Source: Actibacterium pelagium
GTDB lineage: Bacteria; Pseudomonadota; Alphaproteobacteria; Rhodobacterales; Rhodobacteraceae
Reading direction: 5' to 3'
Length of the DNA stretch: 64,000 bases
NCBI RefSeq assembly: GCF_002285415.1
Contig: NZ_NSBU01000006.1
Location: 310,001-374,000 of the forward strand
Numbering within the stretch: position 1 is the first letter of the stretch; each line of letters begins with the position of its first letter. The notes under the pieces were generated by a model. It was not told where the DNA came from. It did not search any database and was given only the letters and a program-made list of their open reading frames with translations. Shown piece by piece: positions 25,828 to 35,471 of the stretch. A program made the translations under genes and the position numbers.

Positions 25828-26162
25828 GACAGGCAGAACCTTCCAAATAGGGTGGGTGCCGCCGGTACCGTTGGTGCTTTTCCAACCAGCCCGGTCTTGC
25901 GTAGGACAGATTTTGTACCGGCTGCGGCGAAATACAAGGGGCGCGTGATCTGTAACAGAAAATGTGATCGCGCAGGGTTGGGGCTTGCCCTCTGGACGCC
26001 CCCGAGACTCAAGCCTATAAGGCGGTGTATGACCCACCAGATGGCGATCATTATTCGAATTATATGCCCGGCGCTCGCTGCTTGAGACGCCGGGACAAGG
26101 CGCTTGATCCTTCGCGCCGCCCCAACCTCTGACATGACTGATACGCCAAAGGACCACGACCG
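25828..26162. other. Divergent control region between the SET gene and ileS
   Basis: 335 bases with no supported gene on either strand. It holds a direct repeat GTGATC (25947-25971 area) and an AT-rich stretch ATTCGAATTATAT (26053-26065) that could be an ileS -10 region. A 7-bp hairpin CCCGGCG/CGCCGGG (26067-26094) lies in the likely ileS leader. I saw no T-box features. Confidence 0.5.
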
Positions 26163-29075
26163 ATGTGTGCCGATACGCCTGAATACAAAAATACTTTGAC
26201 GCTGCCCGAAACCGATTTCCCGATGCGCGCTGGCTTGCCCAAGCGCGAGCCCGCGTGGCTGGAACGGTGGGAGAAGATCGGCGTCTATGACCGCCTGCGC
26301 GAAAAGACGGGCCGCAAGCCTTTTACCCTGCATGATGGCCCTCCTTATGCGAACGGCCACCTGCACATCGGCCACGCGCTGAACAAGACCATCAAGGACA
26401 TGATCGTGCGTAGCCATCAGATGATGGGCTTTGATGCGCGCTACGTTCCGGGTTGGGATTGTCACGGCCTTCCGATCGAATGGAAGATCGAAGAGCAGTA
26501 CCGCAAGAAGGGTAAGAACAAGGACGAGGTGAACGTCGTCGACTTCCGTCAGGAATGCCGCAAGTTCGCCGAGGGCTGGATCGACATCCAGCGCGAAGAG
26601 TTCAAGCGTCTCGGCATCACCGGCAACTGGGCTGATCCCTATGTGACCATGGACTATCACGCCGAGCGTGTGATCGCCGAGGAATTCATGAAGTTCCTGA
26701 TGAATGGCACCTTGTACCAAGGGTCCAAGCCCGTGATGTGGTCGCCAGTCGAAAAGACCGCGCTGGCCGAAGCCGAGGTTGAATATCACGACAAGGAAAG
26801 CTTCACCATCTGGGTGAAGTTCAAGGTCGCTGAACCGGCGGACGCCGATTTGGCGGGCGCGATGGTCGTGATCTGGACGACGACCCCTTGGACCATGCCG
26901 TCGAACAAAGCCGTCGTTTACGGCGAAGACATTTCTTATGGCCTGTACGAGATCACCGGCACTCCGGACGAGTGCTGGGCGAACGTAGGCGATAAATACC
27001 TGCTGGCCGACAACCTGGCTGGCGACGTCATGGCGCGTGCCCGTCTGGAAGAGGGGCAGTGGACCCGTGTCCGCGATGTCCCGACTTCTGAACTTGAAGG
27101 GCTGGCGCTGACCCACCCGCTGTATGGCGCCGAAGGGTCGAATGGCGAATGGGACGACCTGCGCGACTTCCGCGCGGCCGAGTTTGTGACTGACACCGAA
27201 GGTACTGGCTTTGTGCACTGCGCGCCTTCCCACGGTATGGAAGAATATGAGCTTTACCGTGATCTGGGCATGCTAGAGCAGGTCATCACCTATAACGTCA
27301 TGGACGATGGCGGCTTCCGGGCGGATCTGCCGTTCTTTGGTGGCTCTTACATCCTGTCCCGCAAGGGCGGCGAGGGCGACGCCAACAAGAAGATCATCGA
27401 CAAGCTAGTCGAGGTTGGCGGGCTGCTGGCACGCGGCAAGATCAAGCACTCTTACCCGCACTCGTGGCGGTCCAAGGCCCCTGTGATCTATCGCAACACG
27501 CCCCAGTGGTTTGCTGCGGTTGATAAAGCGGTTGGCGACGGTCAGGACGAGATGGGAACCACCATCCGCGAGCGTGCGCTGAACTCTATCGACCAACTGG
27601 TGAAATGGTGGCCGCAAAGCGGCCGCAACCGCCTGTATTCGATGATCGAAGCACGCCCCGACTGGGTTCTGTCGCGCCAGCGTGCCTGGGGCGTACCGCT
27701 GACCTGTTTCACCAAGAAAGGCGCTTTGCCGACCGACGCAGACTATTTGCTGCGCGACCCGGCCGTAAACGCACGGATCGCCGAAGCGTTCGAAGCAGAA
27801 GGTGCCGATTGCTGGTACGAGGACGGCGCGAAAGAGCGTTTCCTTGGCGCTGATTACAACGCTGATGATTGGATTCAGGTTTATGACGTTCTGGACGTAT
27901 GGTTCGACTCTGGCTCGACCCATGCCTTCGTCCTGCGCGACCGTGAGGACGGGACCGAGGACGGGATCGCTGACGTCTATATGGAAGGCACCGACCAGCA
28001 TCGCGGGTGGTTCCATTCTTCGATGCTGCAAGCTTGCGGCACGCTTGGTCGTGCCCCCTATCGCAACGTCGTGACCCACGGCTTCACGCTGGACGAGAAG
28101 GGCAACAAGATGTCCAAGTCGCTTGGCAACACCATCGTGCCAGAGGCCGTGGTGAAGCAGTATGGCGCGGATATCCTGCGACTGTGGGTGGCACAGACCG
28201 ATTACACCGCGGACCAGCGGATCGGGCCGGAAATCCTGAAAGGTGTGGCCGACGGCTATCGCCGTCTGCGCAACACCCTGCGCTTCATGCTGGGCAACCT
28301 GAATGAGTTCGAGGCTGCTGAAGCCGTTGATCCCGCAGACATGCCGGAGTTAGAGCGTCTGGTGCTGCACCGTTTGGCTGAATTGGATGCGATCGTCCGC
28401 AAAGGCTATTCCGAGTTCAACTTCCAAGGTGTGTTCCAGGCGATCTTCAACTTTGCCACAGTGGACCTGTCGTCTTTCTACTTCGATATCCGCAAGGATA
28501 CGCTGTACTGTGACGCTGCAACCTCGGCTGACCGCCGTGCAGCGCGCACCGTGTTGGACATTCTGTTCCACCGCTTGACCACTTGGTTGGCGCCGATCCT
28601 ACCCTTCACCATGGAAGAGGTATGGCTAGAGCGTTTCCCGGGTGACGACAGCTCGGTCCACCTGGTCGACTTCCCCGACACCCCATCTGAATGGGCGGAC
28701 GAAGCATTGGCGGCGAAATGGGCGGGGATCCGTCAGGTGCGCCGCGTGGTGACCGCCGCGCTGGAAATCCAGCGTCGCGAAAAGGTCATCGGCGCTTCGC
28801 TAGAGGCAGCTCCGGTGGTTCATGTGGCCGACGCAGATGTTCTGAAGGCGCTGAAGTCGGTCAACTTCGCCGATATCTGCATCACTTCGGCAGTCCAGCT
28901 GACGGGCGATTCGTCCCCCGCCGAGGCCTTCCGCATGCCAGAGTCCGAGGGCGTTGGTGTCGTGTTCGAAAAGGCAGATGGCGAGAAATGTCAGCGCTGC
29001 TGGAAAATCCTACCAGACGTCGGAAGCCACGCCCACGAAGGAACCTGTGGGCGGTGTAGCACTGCGCTAGGCTAA
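26163..29075 (+). CDS. ileS: Isoleucyl-tRNA synthetase
   Basis: A 970-residue class I aminoacyl-tRNA synthetase charging tRNA-Ile. The HIGH motif is at residues 68-71 (NGHLHIGHAL), the editing (CP1) region includes WTTTPWTMPSNKAV, and KMSKS lies near 649-653 (GNKMSKSLGNT). A C-terminal zinc-finger-like module, CQRCWK...CGRCSTAL, closes the protein. The start is ATG 26163 with AAAGGA upstream. The gene ends 23 bases before a strong terminator. Normal bacterial type and length. Confidence 0.98.
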   Translation: MCADTPEYKNTLTLPETDFPMRAGLPKREPAWLERWEKIGVYDRLREKTGRKPFTLHDGPPYANGHLHIGHALNKTIKDMIVRSHQMMGFDARYVPGWDCHGLPIEWKIEEQYRKKGKNKDEVNVVDFRQECRKFAEGWIDIQREEFKRLGITGNWADPYVTMDYHAERVIAEEFMKFLMNGTLYQGSKPVMWSPVEKTALAEAEVEYHDKESFTIWVKFKVAEPADADLAGAMVVIWTTTPWTMPSNKAVVYGEDISYGLYEITGTPDECWANVGDKYLLADNLAGDVMARARLEEGQWTRVRDVPTSELEGLALTHPLYGAEGSNGEWDDLRDFRAAEFVTDTEGTGFVHCAPSHGMEEYELYRDLGMLEQVITYNVMDDGGFRADLPFFGGSYILSRKGGEGDANKKIIDKLVEVGGLLARGKIKHSYPHSWRSKAPVIYRNTPQWFAAVDKAVGDGQDEMGTTIRERALNSIDQLVKWWPQSGRNRLYSMIEARPDWVLSRQRAWGVPLTCFTKKGALPTDADYLLRDPAVNARIAEAFEAEGADCWYEDGAKERFLGADYNADDWIQVYDVLDVWFDSGSTHAFVLRDREDGTEDGIADVYMEGTDQHRGWFHSSMLQACGTLGRAPYRNVVTHGFTLDEKGNKMSKSLGNTIVPEAVVKQYGADILRLWVAQTDYTADQRIGPEILKGVADGYRRLRNTLRFMLGNLNEFEAAEAVDPADMPELERLVLHRLAELDAIVRKGYSEFNFQGVFQAIFNFATVDLSSFYFDIRKDTLYCDAATSADRRAARTVLDILFHRLTTWLAPILPFTMEEVWLERFPGDDSSVHLVDFPDTPSEWADEALAAKWAGIRQVRRVVTAALEIQRREKVIGASLEAAPVVHVADADVLKALKSVNFADICITSAVQLTGDSSPAEAFRMPESEGVGVVFEKADGEKCQRCWKILPDVGSHAHEGTCGRCSTALG

Positions 29076-29085
29076 GACAGTTAGA

Positions 29086-29349
29086 TCAAACTCTGATGCT
29101 CCCGCTCTTTGTAGCGGGAGTTTTCGTTTCACGCCGTTGCGGGAAGCGAACGATCTTGCCCCCTTCTTCGACTGTCGGGAATTTGGGGGCGTAGACGCCA
29201 TCGTTTTCAAGTCGTAGCCGCTCTTCAGCGACGGCAACGGACAGTGAATAGGCAAGCTCTTCAAGCTTCATGATATTCGCTGCGCGAATGGATTCGACTA
29301 AATTATCCAGCAGCTGGTCACGTGTAATCTCAGACATATCAAATTCCAT
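29086..29349 (-). CDS. Small hypothetical protein
   Basis: An 87-residue acidic, helical protein I do not recognise: EITRDQLLDNLVESIRAANI and LEELAYSLSVAVAEERLRLENDG suggest an all-alpha N-terminal part, followed by a basic tail. Two in-frame ATGs are possible (29349 and 29337, the latter giving MSEITRD) and neither has a strong ribosome-binding site. Its last codons run through the ileS terminator hairpin on the opposite strand. No membrane segment or signal peptide. Confidence 0.6.
   Translation of the reverse strand: MEFDMSEITRDQLLDNLVESIRAANIMKLEELAYSLSVAVAEERLRLENDGVYAPKFPTVEEGGKIVRFPQRRETKTPATKSGSIRV
29099..29126 (+). terminator. Terminator after ileS
   Basis: CTCCCGCT and AGCGGGAG form a perfect 8-bp stem with loop CTTTGT, followed by TTTTCGTTT. 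It lies 23 bases after the ileS stop and inside the 3' end of the oppositely oriented 87-residue gene. Confidence 0.88.
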
Positions 29350-29448
29350 TGTGACAAATTGGACTAACTAGAATCGCTAAAATACTCGCCACAATTAAGA
29401 CTTATTTTTGCCTCTTTTGGAAGTCGGCCAATGGAAACAGTGTTTTGC

Positions 29449-30378
29449 CTACTGTTTTTGACGGGGATGCGCGCGTTCGTAAGCGTCCATAAGGTGCGCC
29501 GTATCGACGGCCGTGTAGACCTGAGTTGTCGACAAGTTTGCGTGCCCCAAAAGCTCTTGGATCGCGCGTAGATCGCCGCCGGCCGCCAACAGATGCGTCG
29601 CAAAACTGTGCCGCAGCGCATGGGGCGTGACCGTGTCTGGCAGACCGAGTTGGTTGCGAAGTTTCTCCATCAGGCCGGACACCAGTCGTGTATTCAGTTG
29701 GCCGCCGCGTTTGCCACGAAACAGGGGCGCGTCGTTGGTAAGATCGTGCGGACAAAGGCGGGCGTATTCGGCCACAGCATCTTTCGCAGCGGGCAGAACG
29801 GGGACTTGCCGTTCTTTTCCTCCTTTGCCGCGAATGGTTAGGACGTCGGGCAAATCCCGATAAGCGCCGGTTAGGTTCAGGGCCTCTGATATACGCAGCC
29901 CACACCCGTATAAAAGCGTGATGACCGCCGTATCGCGAGCCTGCATCCACGGCTCGGAAGACTGAAATTCCACGTGATCCAGAACAGCCTTGGCCGCATC
30001 TTCGGACAGGGGGCGGGGCAGCTTGCGTTGGAACTTGGGCGCACGGGCCGTCAGGACGTGGGTCGCGTCGAAATCCTGTCTTTCAGAGAGCCATCGGTAA
30101 AAGCTTTTGACGGCGGACAGGCTGCGAGCGACCGAGCGTGCGCTTTTGCCGTCTGCCCGCATCCGGGCAAGCCATGCCCGCATGTCCCGCGTTTTCACGG
30201 CCTTTAGCCCGGCAAGAGAGACCGGCGCACCGTGATGGTCTGTCAGAAACAGGAAAAAGTGAACCAAATCAGATTGATAGGCTGTCAGCGTGTTGTCGGA
30301 TGCATCCGCAATGCTTTTCTGATGCGCCAGCCAGCCGTCAAGGAAATCCCGCGCGGCTGGTGACAGTGTCAGGCTCAT
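29449..30378 (-). CDS. xerC: Tyrosine recombinase XerC
   Basis: A 309-residue site-specific recombinase acting with XerD at dif to resolve chromosome dimers. It has the N-terminal SAM-like core-binding domain (RSVARSLSAVKSFYRWL) and the C-terminal catalytic domain: YGCGLRISEALNL, the Lys in GKGGKERQVPV, HALRHSFATHLL, GHANLSTTQVYTAVD with the nucleophile Tyr. All R-K-H-R-H-Y residues are seen. XerC rather than XerD is called because it follows a DUF484 gene, with a 4-base overlap, as is usual. Confidence 0.93.
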   Translation of the reverse strand: MSLTLSPAARDFLDGWLAHQKSIADASDNTLTAYQSDLVHFFLFLTDHHGAPVSLAGLKAVKTRDMRAWLARMRADGKSARSVARSLSAVKSFYRWLSERQDFDATHVLTARAPKFQRKLPRPLSEDAAKAVLDHVEFQSSEPWMQARDTAVITLLYGCGLRISEALNLTGAYRDLPDVLTIRGKGGKERQVPVLPAAKDAVAEYARLCPHDLTNDAPLFRGKRGGQLNTRLVSGLMEKLRNQLGLPDTVTPHALRHSFATHLLAAGGDLRAIQELLGHANLSTTQVYTAVDTAHLMDAYERAHPRQKQ

Positions 30379-31082
30379 GAAAGCCAGTGGCGCATTGACC
30401 GTTCAAACACGCCAGCGAAGAAAATCAGAAGGTCGGCCCCCTGTTGGGGCGAGAACTGATGCGGGTCACTTGAGGCCAGCGCCAACAGGCCGGGCAGGCG
30501 ACCCGGACCGAAGTCCAGCCGCATCAGGGCTTCGGACTGAAGGTTGCTGTTCCGGTTCTCATAGATCTCGGGCTGGCCGGGGCTCATCTGGCGCAGGACA
30601 ACCTTGCGCCCCGCTGGTGTTCCGGGCTGGGTCAGATAGTTTTCCAGAAAGCCCGGTTCGGCCAGCAACAGAACTTCGTTAAGATCTTTAAGGGTGTCCC
30701 CGACGCGATCAGGGCCAGCTTCCAGAACTAGCCGAACGCCATCCACGCGTAGAATCGCAGCCACTTCGCTGTGCAGGTTGTGAAGGAAGTCGGTAAATTC
30801 GACCGGATCCATCATCTTCAGGATCGCGCGATGAATCTGGTTGGTGCCAGCCATGTTGTCGTAGGCGGCTGCTATGACTGACCTGTGGGTGTCCTCCAAC
30901 TGATCCAGACGGCTTTCCAACCGTTTCATGGCGACACTGCGCAGGTCGACGACATTCGCGCCCTGCGACTTATCGTTGGCAGCAACAAGGGCCTGCATCA
31001 GGGCCTGATCTTCCAGAATAACACTGGGATCAGCGATAATGCGGTCGCGCAGCACTGCTGCGGGATCTACTGGGTCTGTCAT
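30375..31082 (-). CDS. DUF484 family protein
   Basis: A 235-residue DUF484 protein, a GAF-like fold. It opens MTDPVDPAAVLRDRIIADP, with a coiled helix AMKRLESRLDQLEDTHRSVIAAAYDNM and a C-terminal LALASSDPHQFSPQQGADLLIFFAGVFERSM segment, the usual end of the family. ATG 31082 is chosen over an extension to 31211, whose sequence looks non-coding. Translationally coupled to xerC. The molecular role is unknown. Confidence 0.88.
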   Translation of the reverse strand: MTDPVDPAAVLRDRIIADPSVILEDQALMQALVAANDKSQGANVVDLRSVAMKRLESRLDQLEDTHRSVIAAAYDNMAGTNQIHRAILKMMDPVEFTDFLHNLHSEVAAILRVDGVRLVLEAGPDRVGDTLKDLNEVLLLAEPGFLENYLTQPGTPAGRKVVLRQMSPGQPEIYENRNSNLQSEALMRLDFGPGRLPGLLALASSDPHQFSPQQGADLLIFFAGVFERSMRHWLS

Positions 31083-31261
31083 GGCTCGGCCTCGGTCCGA
31101 TTGGTGTTTTTTCGTCACTCTACACAAGTTGAGCATCATTTCTCGACCTTTTTTTGACCGGAATGGGGGCTGTGGCGAGAAAGACTCGGTCAGCTTTGGG
31201 GGTTTGCGCATCCCTTCCGACGGGCCTAGGGTGGCGGACGTGTTTGAGATTTGCCCGGCTC

Positions 31262-33457
31262 ATGGATCTGCCCGAATTTTACCCTGAACAGACGTTGGTT
31301 GGAGTGCTGACCACGCAGCCTTTGGACCGGCTGCTGGATTACCGTGCGCCTGAAGGCGGGTGTTATCTTGGCGCCTTTGTCGAGGTGCCCTTGGGTCCGC
31401 GCAAGGTTCTGGGCGTGGTTTGGGGCCCCGGGCAAGGTGGGTTTGATCCGGCCCGTATCCGGCAAGTGAACCGCGTGTTGGACGCGCCGCCGATGCGCGA
31501 GGAGATGCGACAGTTTCTGGGGCGTGTGGCCGATTACACCCTGACCCCAATGCCTGCGATGCTGCGCCTTGCCAGCCGCGCGCCGGGGCTGGGGGACGCG
31601 CCTTCGATGCGGAAGATCTATCGTCTTGGGACGGGCACGGTAGAGCGTCAAACTGATGCCCGAACACGGGTCTTGGAAACCTTAAAAGACTATGGCGGAC
31701 TGGCTTTCACCCTAGGCGAATTGGCCGAGATGGCAGGGGTATCAACCTCTGTCGTCAAGGGGTTGGTCAAGCTGGGCGCTGTTAGGGAAGAGGACAGCCC
31801 CCGCGATTTGCCTTACCCGCGTCTGGATCCAGCATTGCAAGGGGTGAAGTTGGCCGACGACCAGCAAGAGGCGGCAAACAAGCTGATCTCGGGTGTCGCC
31901 AGCGGATCTTATGGAACCACCTTGTTGAAAGGTGTGACCGGGTCCGGGAAGACCGAAGTCTACCTAGAGGCGGTCGCGGAATGTCTGCGGCAGGGGCGGC
32001 AGGCCTTGGTTCTGTTGCCCGAAATTGCATTGACCGCCGAGTTCCTGACCCGCGTGGAAAAGCGGTTCGGGGCAAAGCCGGCAGAGTGGCATTCAGGCGT
32101 GACCATGACCGAGCGGCGCCGTTGCTGGCGTATGGTCGGGCAGGGGGAAGCCCAGCTTGTGGTGGGCGCGCGGTCTTCTTTGTACCTGCCGTTCCGCGAT
32201 TTGGGGCTGATCGTGGTCGATGAAGAGCATGATACCTCTTACAAGCAGGAAGACGGGGTGCATTACAACGCCCGCGACATGGCAGTTTTACGGGCCAGTC
32301 TGAACGGCGCGCATGTGGTCCTGGCCTCGGCCACACCAAGTCTTGAAAGCTGGGCCAATGCCGAGGCTGGGAAATACGGTCGGATCGACCTGACCAGCCG
32401 GTTTGGGGCCTCTGTGATGCCCGATATGCGGGCCATCGACATGCGCAGCGAAGACCTTCCGGGCAGCCGTTGGGTCTCGCCCACACTACGCGCAGCTGTA
32501 CAGGCAAGGATTGAGGCTGGAGAGCAATCCCTGCTGTTTATCAACCGTCGTGGGTATGCCCCGGTCACCATTTGTCGTGCCTGCGGGCATCAGATCGGTT
32601 GCGATCATTGCGATGCGCGCATGGTCGAGCACCGCTTTCAAAAGCGTTTGGTGTGCCACCAATGCGGTGAAAGCAAACCGATGCCGCAGGCCTGCCCCTC
32701 GTGCGAGGTTGAAGGCAAGCTTGCCCCGGTTGGCCCCGGTGTTGAACGTCTGGCCGAAGAGGCCAAAGAGCTGTTCCCGGACGCTCGGATCGCGGTTCTG
32801 TCGTCGGATTTGTTCGGGTCCGCCCGTGCCCTGAAAGCGCAGATCGAGGCGATTGCCGGGGGCGAGGCCGACATCATCATCGGTACTCAGCTTGTGGCAA
32901 AGGGGCATAACTTTCCTTTGCTCACGCTGGTCGGGGTGATTGATGCTGATCTGGGGCTTCAGGGCTCTGACTTGCGCGCGGCGGAGCGGACATTCCAGCT
33001 AATGCGGCAAGTGGCCGGCCGGGCAGGGCGGGCCGAGAAGCCCGGCGAGGCCTTGTTGCAGACGTTTCAGCCCGAACACCCCGTGATCCGGGCCATTCTG
33101 TCAGGCGATGAAGAAGGGTTTTGGCGGGCCGAAGCCGCAGGTCGCGAAGCAGCTGGTGTACCTCCCTACGGTCGCATGGCGGGCATTGTGCTGTCCTCTC
33201 CGGACATACAGGCCGTGTTCGATATTGGCTCTGATCTGGCGCGAAACGCAGGTGCATTGCACGAAATCGGCGCGCAGGTATTTGGCCCGGCACCCGCGCC
33301 AATCGCGCGTATTCGCGGCAGGCATCGGGTCCGTTTGCTGGTCAAGGCGACCAAAGGTGCGCCTTTACAGGCTGCTTTGGCAAAATGGATTGCGCCTTTG
33401 AAGTTGCCAAACAACTTCCGTCTTCAGATCGATATCGACCCGCAGAGTTTCTATTGA
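31262..33457 (+). CDS. priA: Primosomal protein N' (replication restart helicase PriA)
   Basis: A 731-residue superfamily 2 helicase that reloads the replisome at stalled forks. The N-terminal 3'-DNA-binding domain (PEQTLVGVLTTQPLDRLLDY) is followed by Walker A GVTGSGKT at residues 224-231, the DEEHD motif, and the zinc-binding cysteines CRACGHQIGCDHC and CHQCG/CPSC. The C-terminal helicase lobe includes IGTQLVAKGHNFP and RQVAGRAGRAEKPGE. ATG 31262 is chosen by family start; the 36 in-frame codons upstream do not look like PriA. It converges on the yitT-like gene with a 1-base gap. Confidence 0.96.
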   Translation: MDLPEFYPEQTLVGVLTTQPLDRLLDYRAPEGGCYLGAFVEVPLGPRKVLGVVWGPGQGGFDPARIRQVNRVLDAPPMREEMRQFLGRVADYTLTPMPAMLRLASRAPGLGDAPSMRKIYRLGTGTVERQTDARTRVLETLKDYGGLAFTLGELAEMAGVSTSVVKGLVKLGAVREEDSPRDLPYPRLDPALQGVKLADDQQEAANKLISGVASGSYGTTLLKGVTGSGKTEVYLEAVAECLRQGRQALVLLPEIALTAEFLTRVEKRFGAKPAEWHSGVTMTERRRCWRMVGQGEAQLVVGARSSLYLPFRDLGLIVVDEEHDTSYKQEDGVHYNARDMAVLRASLNGAHVVLASATPSLESWANAEAGKYGRIDLTSRFGASVMPDMRAIDMRSEDLPGSRWVSPTLRAAVQARIEAGEQSLLFINRRGYAPVTICRACGHQIGCDHCDARMVEHRFQKRLVCHQCGESKPMPQACPSCEVEGKLAPVGPGVERLAEEAKELFPDARIAVLSSDLFGSARALKAQIEAIAGGEADIIIGTQLVAKGHNFPLLTLVGVIDADLGLQGSDLRAAERTFQLMRQVAGRAGRAEKPGEALLQTFQPEHPVIRAILSGDEEGFWRAEAAGREAAGVPPYGRMAGIVLSSPDIQAVFDIGSDLARNAGALHEIGAQVFGPAPAPIARIRGRHRVRLLVKATKGAPLQAALAKWIAPLKLPNNFRLQIDIDPQSFY

Positions 33458-33458
33458 T

Positions 33459-34079
33459 CTAGCGGCCGATATATCGGTCTTGCCGGTGGTTCACCCCGAC
33501 AATCACGTTCACCAAGGCAGCCCCTAGCAAGGAATAGATCACCAGCAAGGGTGTCTCTAGCAGCAAGAACGCTACAAGAAACAAAACCGCGTCAAATCCC
33601 AGTTGAATCCAGCCCGCCTGAACCCCCCAGCGATCCTGCGCCCACAGTCCCACGACGCCGACGCCCCCCAGTGAAGCCCCGTGTCTGAAGAAGGCCAATA
33701 GACCAAACCCGGCCAATACTCCGCCAGCGAAAGCTGCGAAAAGAGGGTGAAGGCTCTCGATGGTAAAGACCTGCGGCATGTAGTCGGCGCTAAGGGAGAC
33801 CAGAGTGACCGAAATGGCTGTTTTGACCGTAAACCGGACCCCCATTCGGATGTAGGCGAAGATATAGAAAGGGAGGTTGATCAGAAAGAAGACCTGTCCA
33901 AAGCTGAGCGGCGTAAGCTGGTCGATCAAAACGCCCAGACCGGCCGTCTGACCTGTGATCAGATTTGCAAATTTCAGGAAATTGATGGCCAGACCAACTA
34001 GAAGCGCGCCGATACAGAACGCAAGAGCGTCTTCCCACAGCGCGTGAGAGGTTTGTTTATGTGGTTCACGTTTTGCCAT
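33459..34079 (-). CDS. YitT family membrane protein
   Basis: A 206-residue membrane protein of the YitT/DUF161 family with five to six hydrophobic helices. Typical segments are GLAINFLKFANLITGQTAGL and RHGASLGGVGVVGLWAQDRWG. Function unknown; proposed as a transporter-like protein. The start is ATG 34079; the open frame extends far upstream antisense to the MFS gene, but that part is not YitT. The control region for both divergent genes is 34080-34181. Confidence 0.85.
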   Translation of the reverse strand: MAKREPHKQTSHALWEDALAFCIGALLVGLAINFLKFANLITGQTAGLGVLIDQLTPLSFGQVFFLINLPFYIFAYIRMGVRFTVKTAISVTLVSLSADYMPQVFTIESLHPLFAAFAGGVLAGFGLLAFFRHGASLGGVGVVGLWAQDRWGVQAGWIQLGFDAVLFLVAFLLLETPLLVIYSLLGAALVNVIVGVNHRQDRYIGR

Positions 34080-34181
34080 CTGGATGCCTGAGATTGTAAG
34101 AGCTGCGCGTGTGTGTTCGCGCACACGAAGCGTGAATTGCACGAATTGCCCTCGCCAATGCAACCGGAAAGGCTGTAAGGC

Positions 34182-35420
34182 ATGGCTATGTTTCGCAAAG
34201 TTCCCCTGTCCGAGGCAGCCAACCTGCCACGCTGGCGTCAGCCTGTAACGCTTTTGATGCTGATGGCTGTGGCTATGCCACTGGCGTTTTCCACGTGGAG
34301 CGCGCTGTTGAACAACTTCGTGATCGAAGCCGCAGGCTTTACCGGGGTCGAGATCGGCTGGCTGCACACGGTTCGCGAAATTCCGGGTTTTCTGGCGATC
34401 GGAGTGATCGCGCTGCTGCTGTTCATCCGAGAACAGGTCTTGGGGCTGGTTTCGCTGGCCATGCTGGGGGCGGCAACGGCCGTAACGGCGTGGTTCCCCT
34501 CGTTCAGCGGGATTTTGATTGTGACCATGATCAGCTCGATCGGGTTCCACTATTACGAGACGGTCAACCAGTCGCTTCAGCTTCAGTGGATCAAGAAGGA
34601 AAAGGCACCGCAGGTGCTTGGCTGGATCGTTGCGATCGGGTCTGGGGCCTCGCTGGCCTCTTACGGTTTGCTGGTGGTAAGCTGGAAGACCTTCGACCTG
34701 TCTTATAACTTCGTCTATCTCACGGCTGGTGGGGTTGCGTTGGCGATCACCCTGTTCTGTTTCTTTGCCTACCCGCAGTTTGAGGCTCCCCATCCACAGG
34801 TTAAAAAGATGGTGCTGCGCCGCCGCTATTGGCTTTACTACGCGCTGCAGTTCATGTCCGGCGCGCGCCGCCAGATCTTTGTGGTTTTTGCGGCCTTCAT
34901 GATGGTCGAAAAGTTCGGTTTCGAAGTGCACGAAGTCACGGCGCTTTTGCTGATCAACTTCGTTGCCAACATGCTTTTTGCCCCGCTTATGGGCAAAGCC
35001 GTTGCGAAATGGGGAGAGCGCAATGCGCTGGTCTTCGAATACATCGGGCTGATTTGCGTCTTTCTTGCCTACGGGGGCGTCTATTACTTTGGCTGGGGCG
35101 TTATGGTCGCCGCGACGCTTTATGTTCTGGACCACCTGTTCTTTGCACTGGCCTTCGCGCTGAAAACCTATTTTCAGAAGATTGCCGATCCGGGTGACTT
35201 TGCCCCGACAGCCGCCGTGGCCTTTACCATCAACCATATCGCAGCGGTCTTCCTGCCGGCGCTTCTTGGCTACCTTTGGGTGCAGTCGCCTGGCGCCGTG
35301 TTCCTGTTGGCGGCGGGCATGGCCTCGACCTCGCTTCTGCTGGCGCTTTTGATCCCACGTCATCCAGAGCCCGGTCGCGAAACCAATTGGTCCCGGATCA
35401 CAAGGCCGCAACTGGGCTAG
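34182..35420 (+). CDS. MFS transporter
   Basis: A 412-residue major facilitator family protein with 12 hydrophobic helices. Helix signatures include PLAFSTWSALLNNFVIEAAGF near residue 33, HTVREIPGFLAIGVIALLL and FANLL-type mid helices; the central loop (about 190-215) is charged (PHPQVKKMVLRRRYW). Substrate cannot be told from sequence. The start ATG 34182 has TAAGG upstream. It is monocistronic, or coupled with msrA 51 bases later. Confidence 0.88.
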   Translation: MAMFRKVPLSEAANLPRWRQPVTLLMLMAVAMPLAFSTWSALLNNFVIEAAGFTGVEIGWLHTVREIPGFLAIGVIALLLFIREQVLGLVSLAMLGAATAVTAWFPSFSGILIVTMISSIGFHYYETVNQSLQLQWIKKEKAPQVLGWIVAIGSGASLASYGLLVVSWKTFDLSYNFVYLTAGGVALAITLFCFFAYPQFEAPHPQVKKMVLRRRYWLYYALQFMSGARRQIFVVFAAFMMVEKFGFEVHEVTALLLINFVANMLFAPLMGKAVAKWGERNALVFEYIGLICVFLAYGGVYYFGWGVMVAATLYVLDHLFFALAFALKTYFQKIADPGDFAPTAAVAFTINHIAAVFLPALLGYLWVQSPGAVFLLAAGMASTSLLLALLIPRHPEPGRETNWSRITRPQLG

Positions 35421-35471
35421 TCGCCGCGTCAGAACCCCCTATATTGAGGCCATTGGAAAAGGGAGAGTCCG

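Noticed and set aside
29435-29457. AAACAGT/ACTGTTT hairpin at the xerC stop as a terminator
   Set aside because: The T-run is on the plus strand while xerC is on the minus strand, and the plus-strand gene ileS already has a stronger terminator.
33466-33477. 12-bp palindrome CCGATATATCGG at the priA-yitT junction
   Set aside because: It lies in yitT codons, is AT-centred and has no partner signal; chance is likely.
33459-35411. 650-codon minus-strand open frame continuing the YitT gene upstream
   Set aside because: Only the part from 34079 onward resembles YitT; the rest is antisense to the MFS gene and low-complexity.
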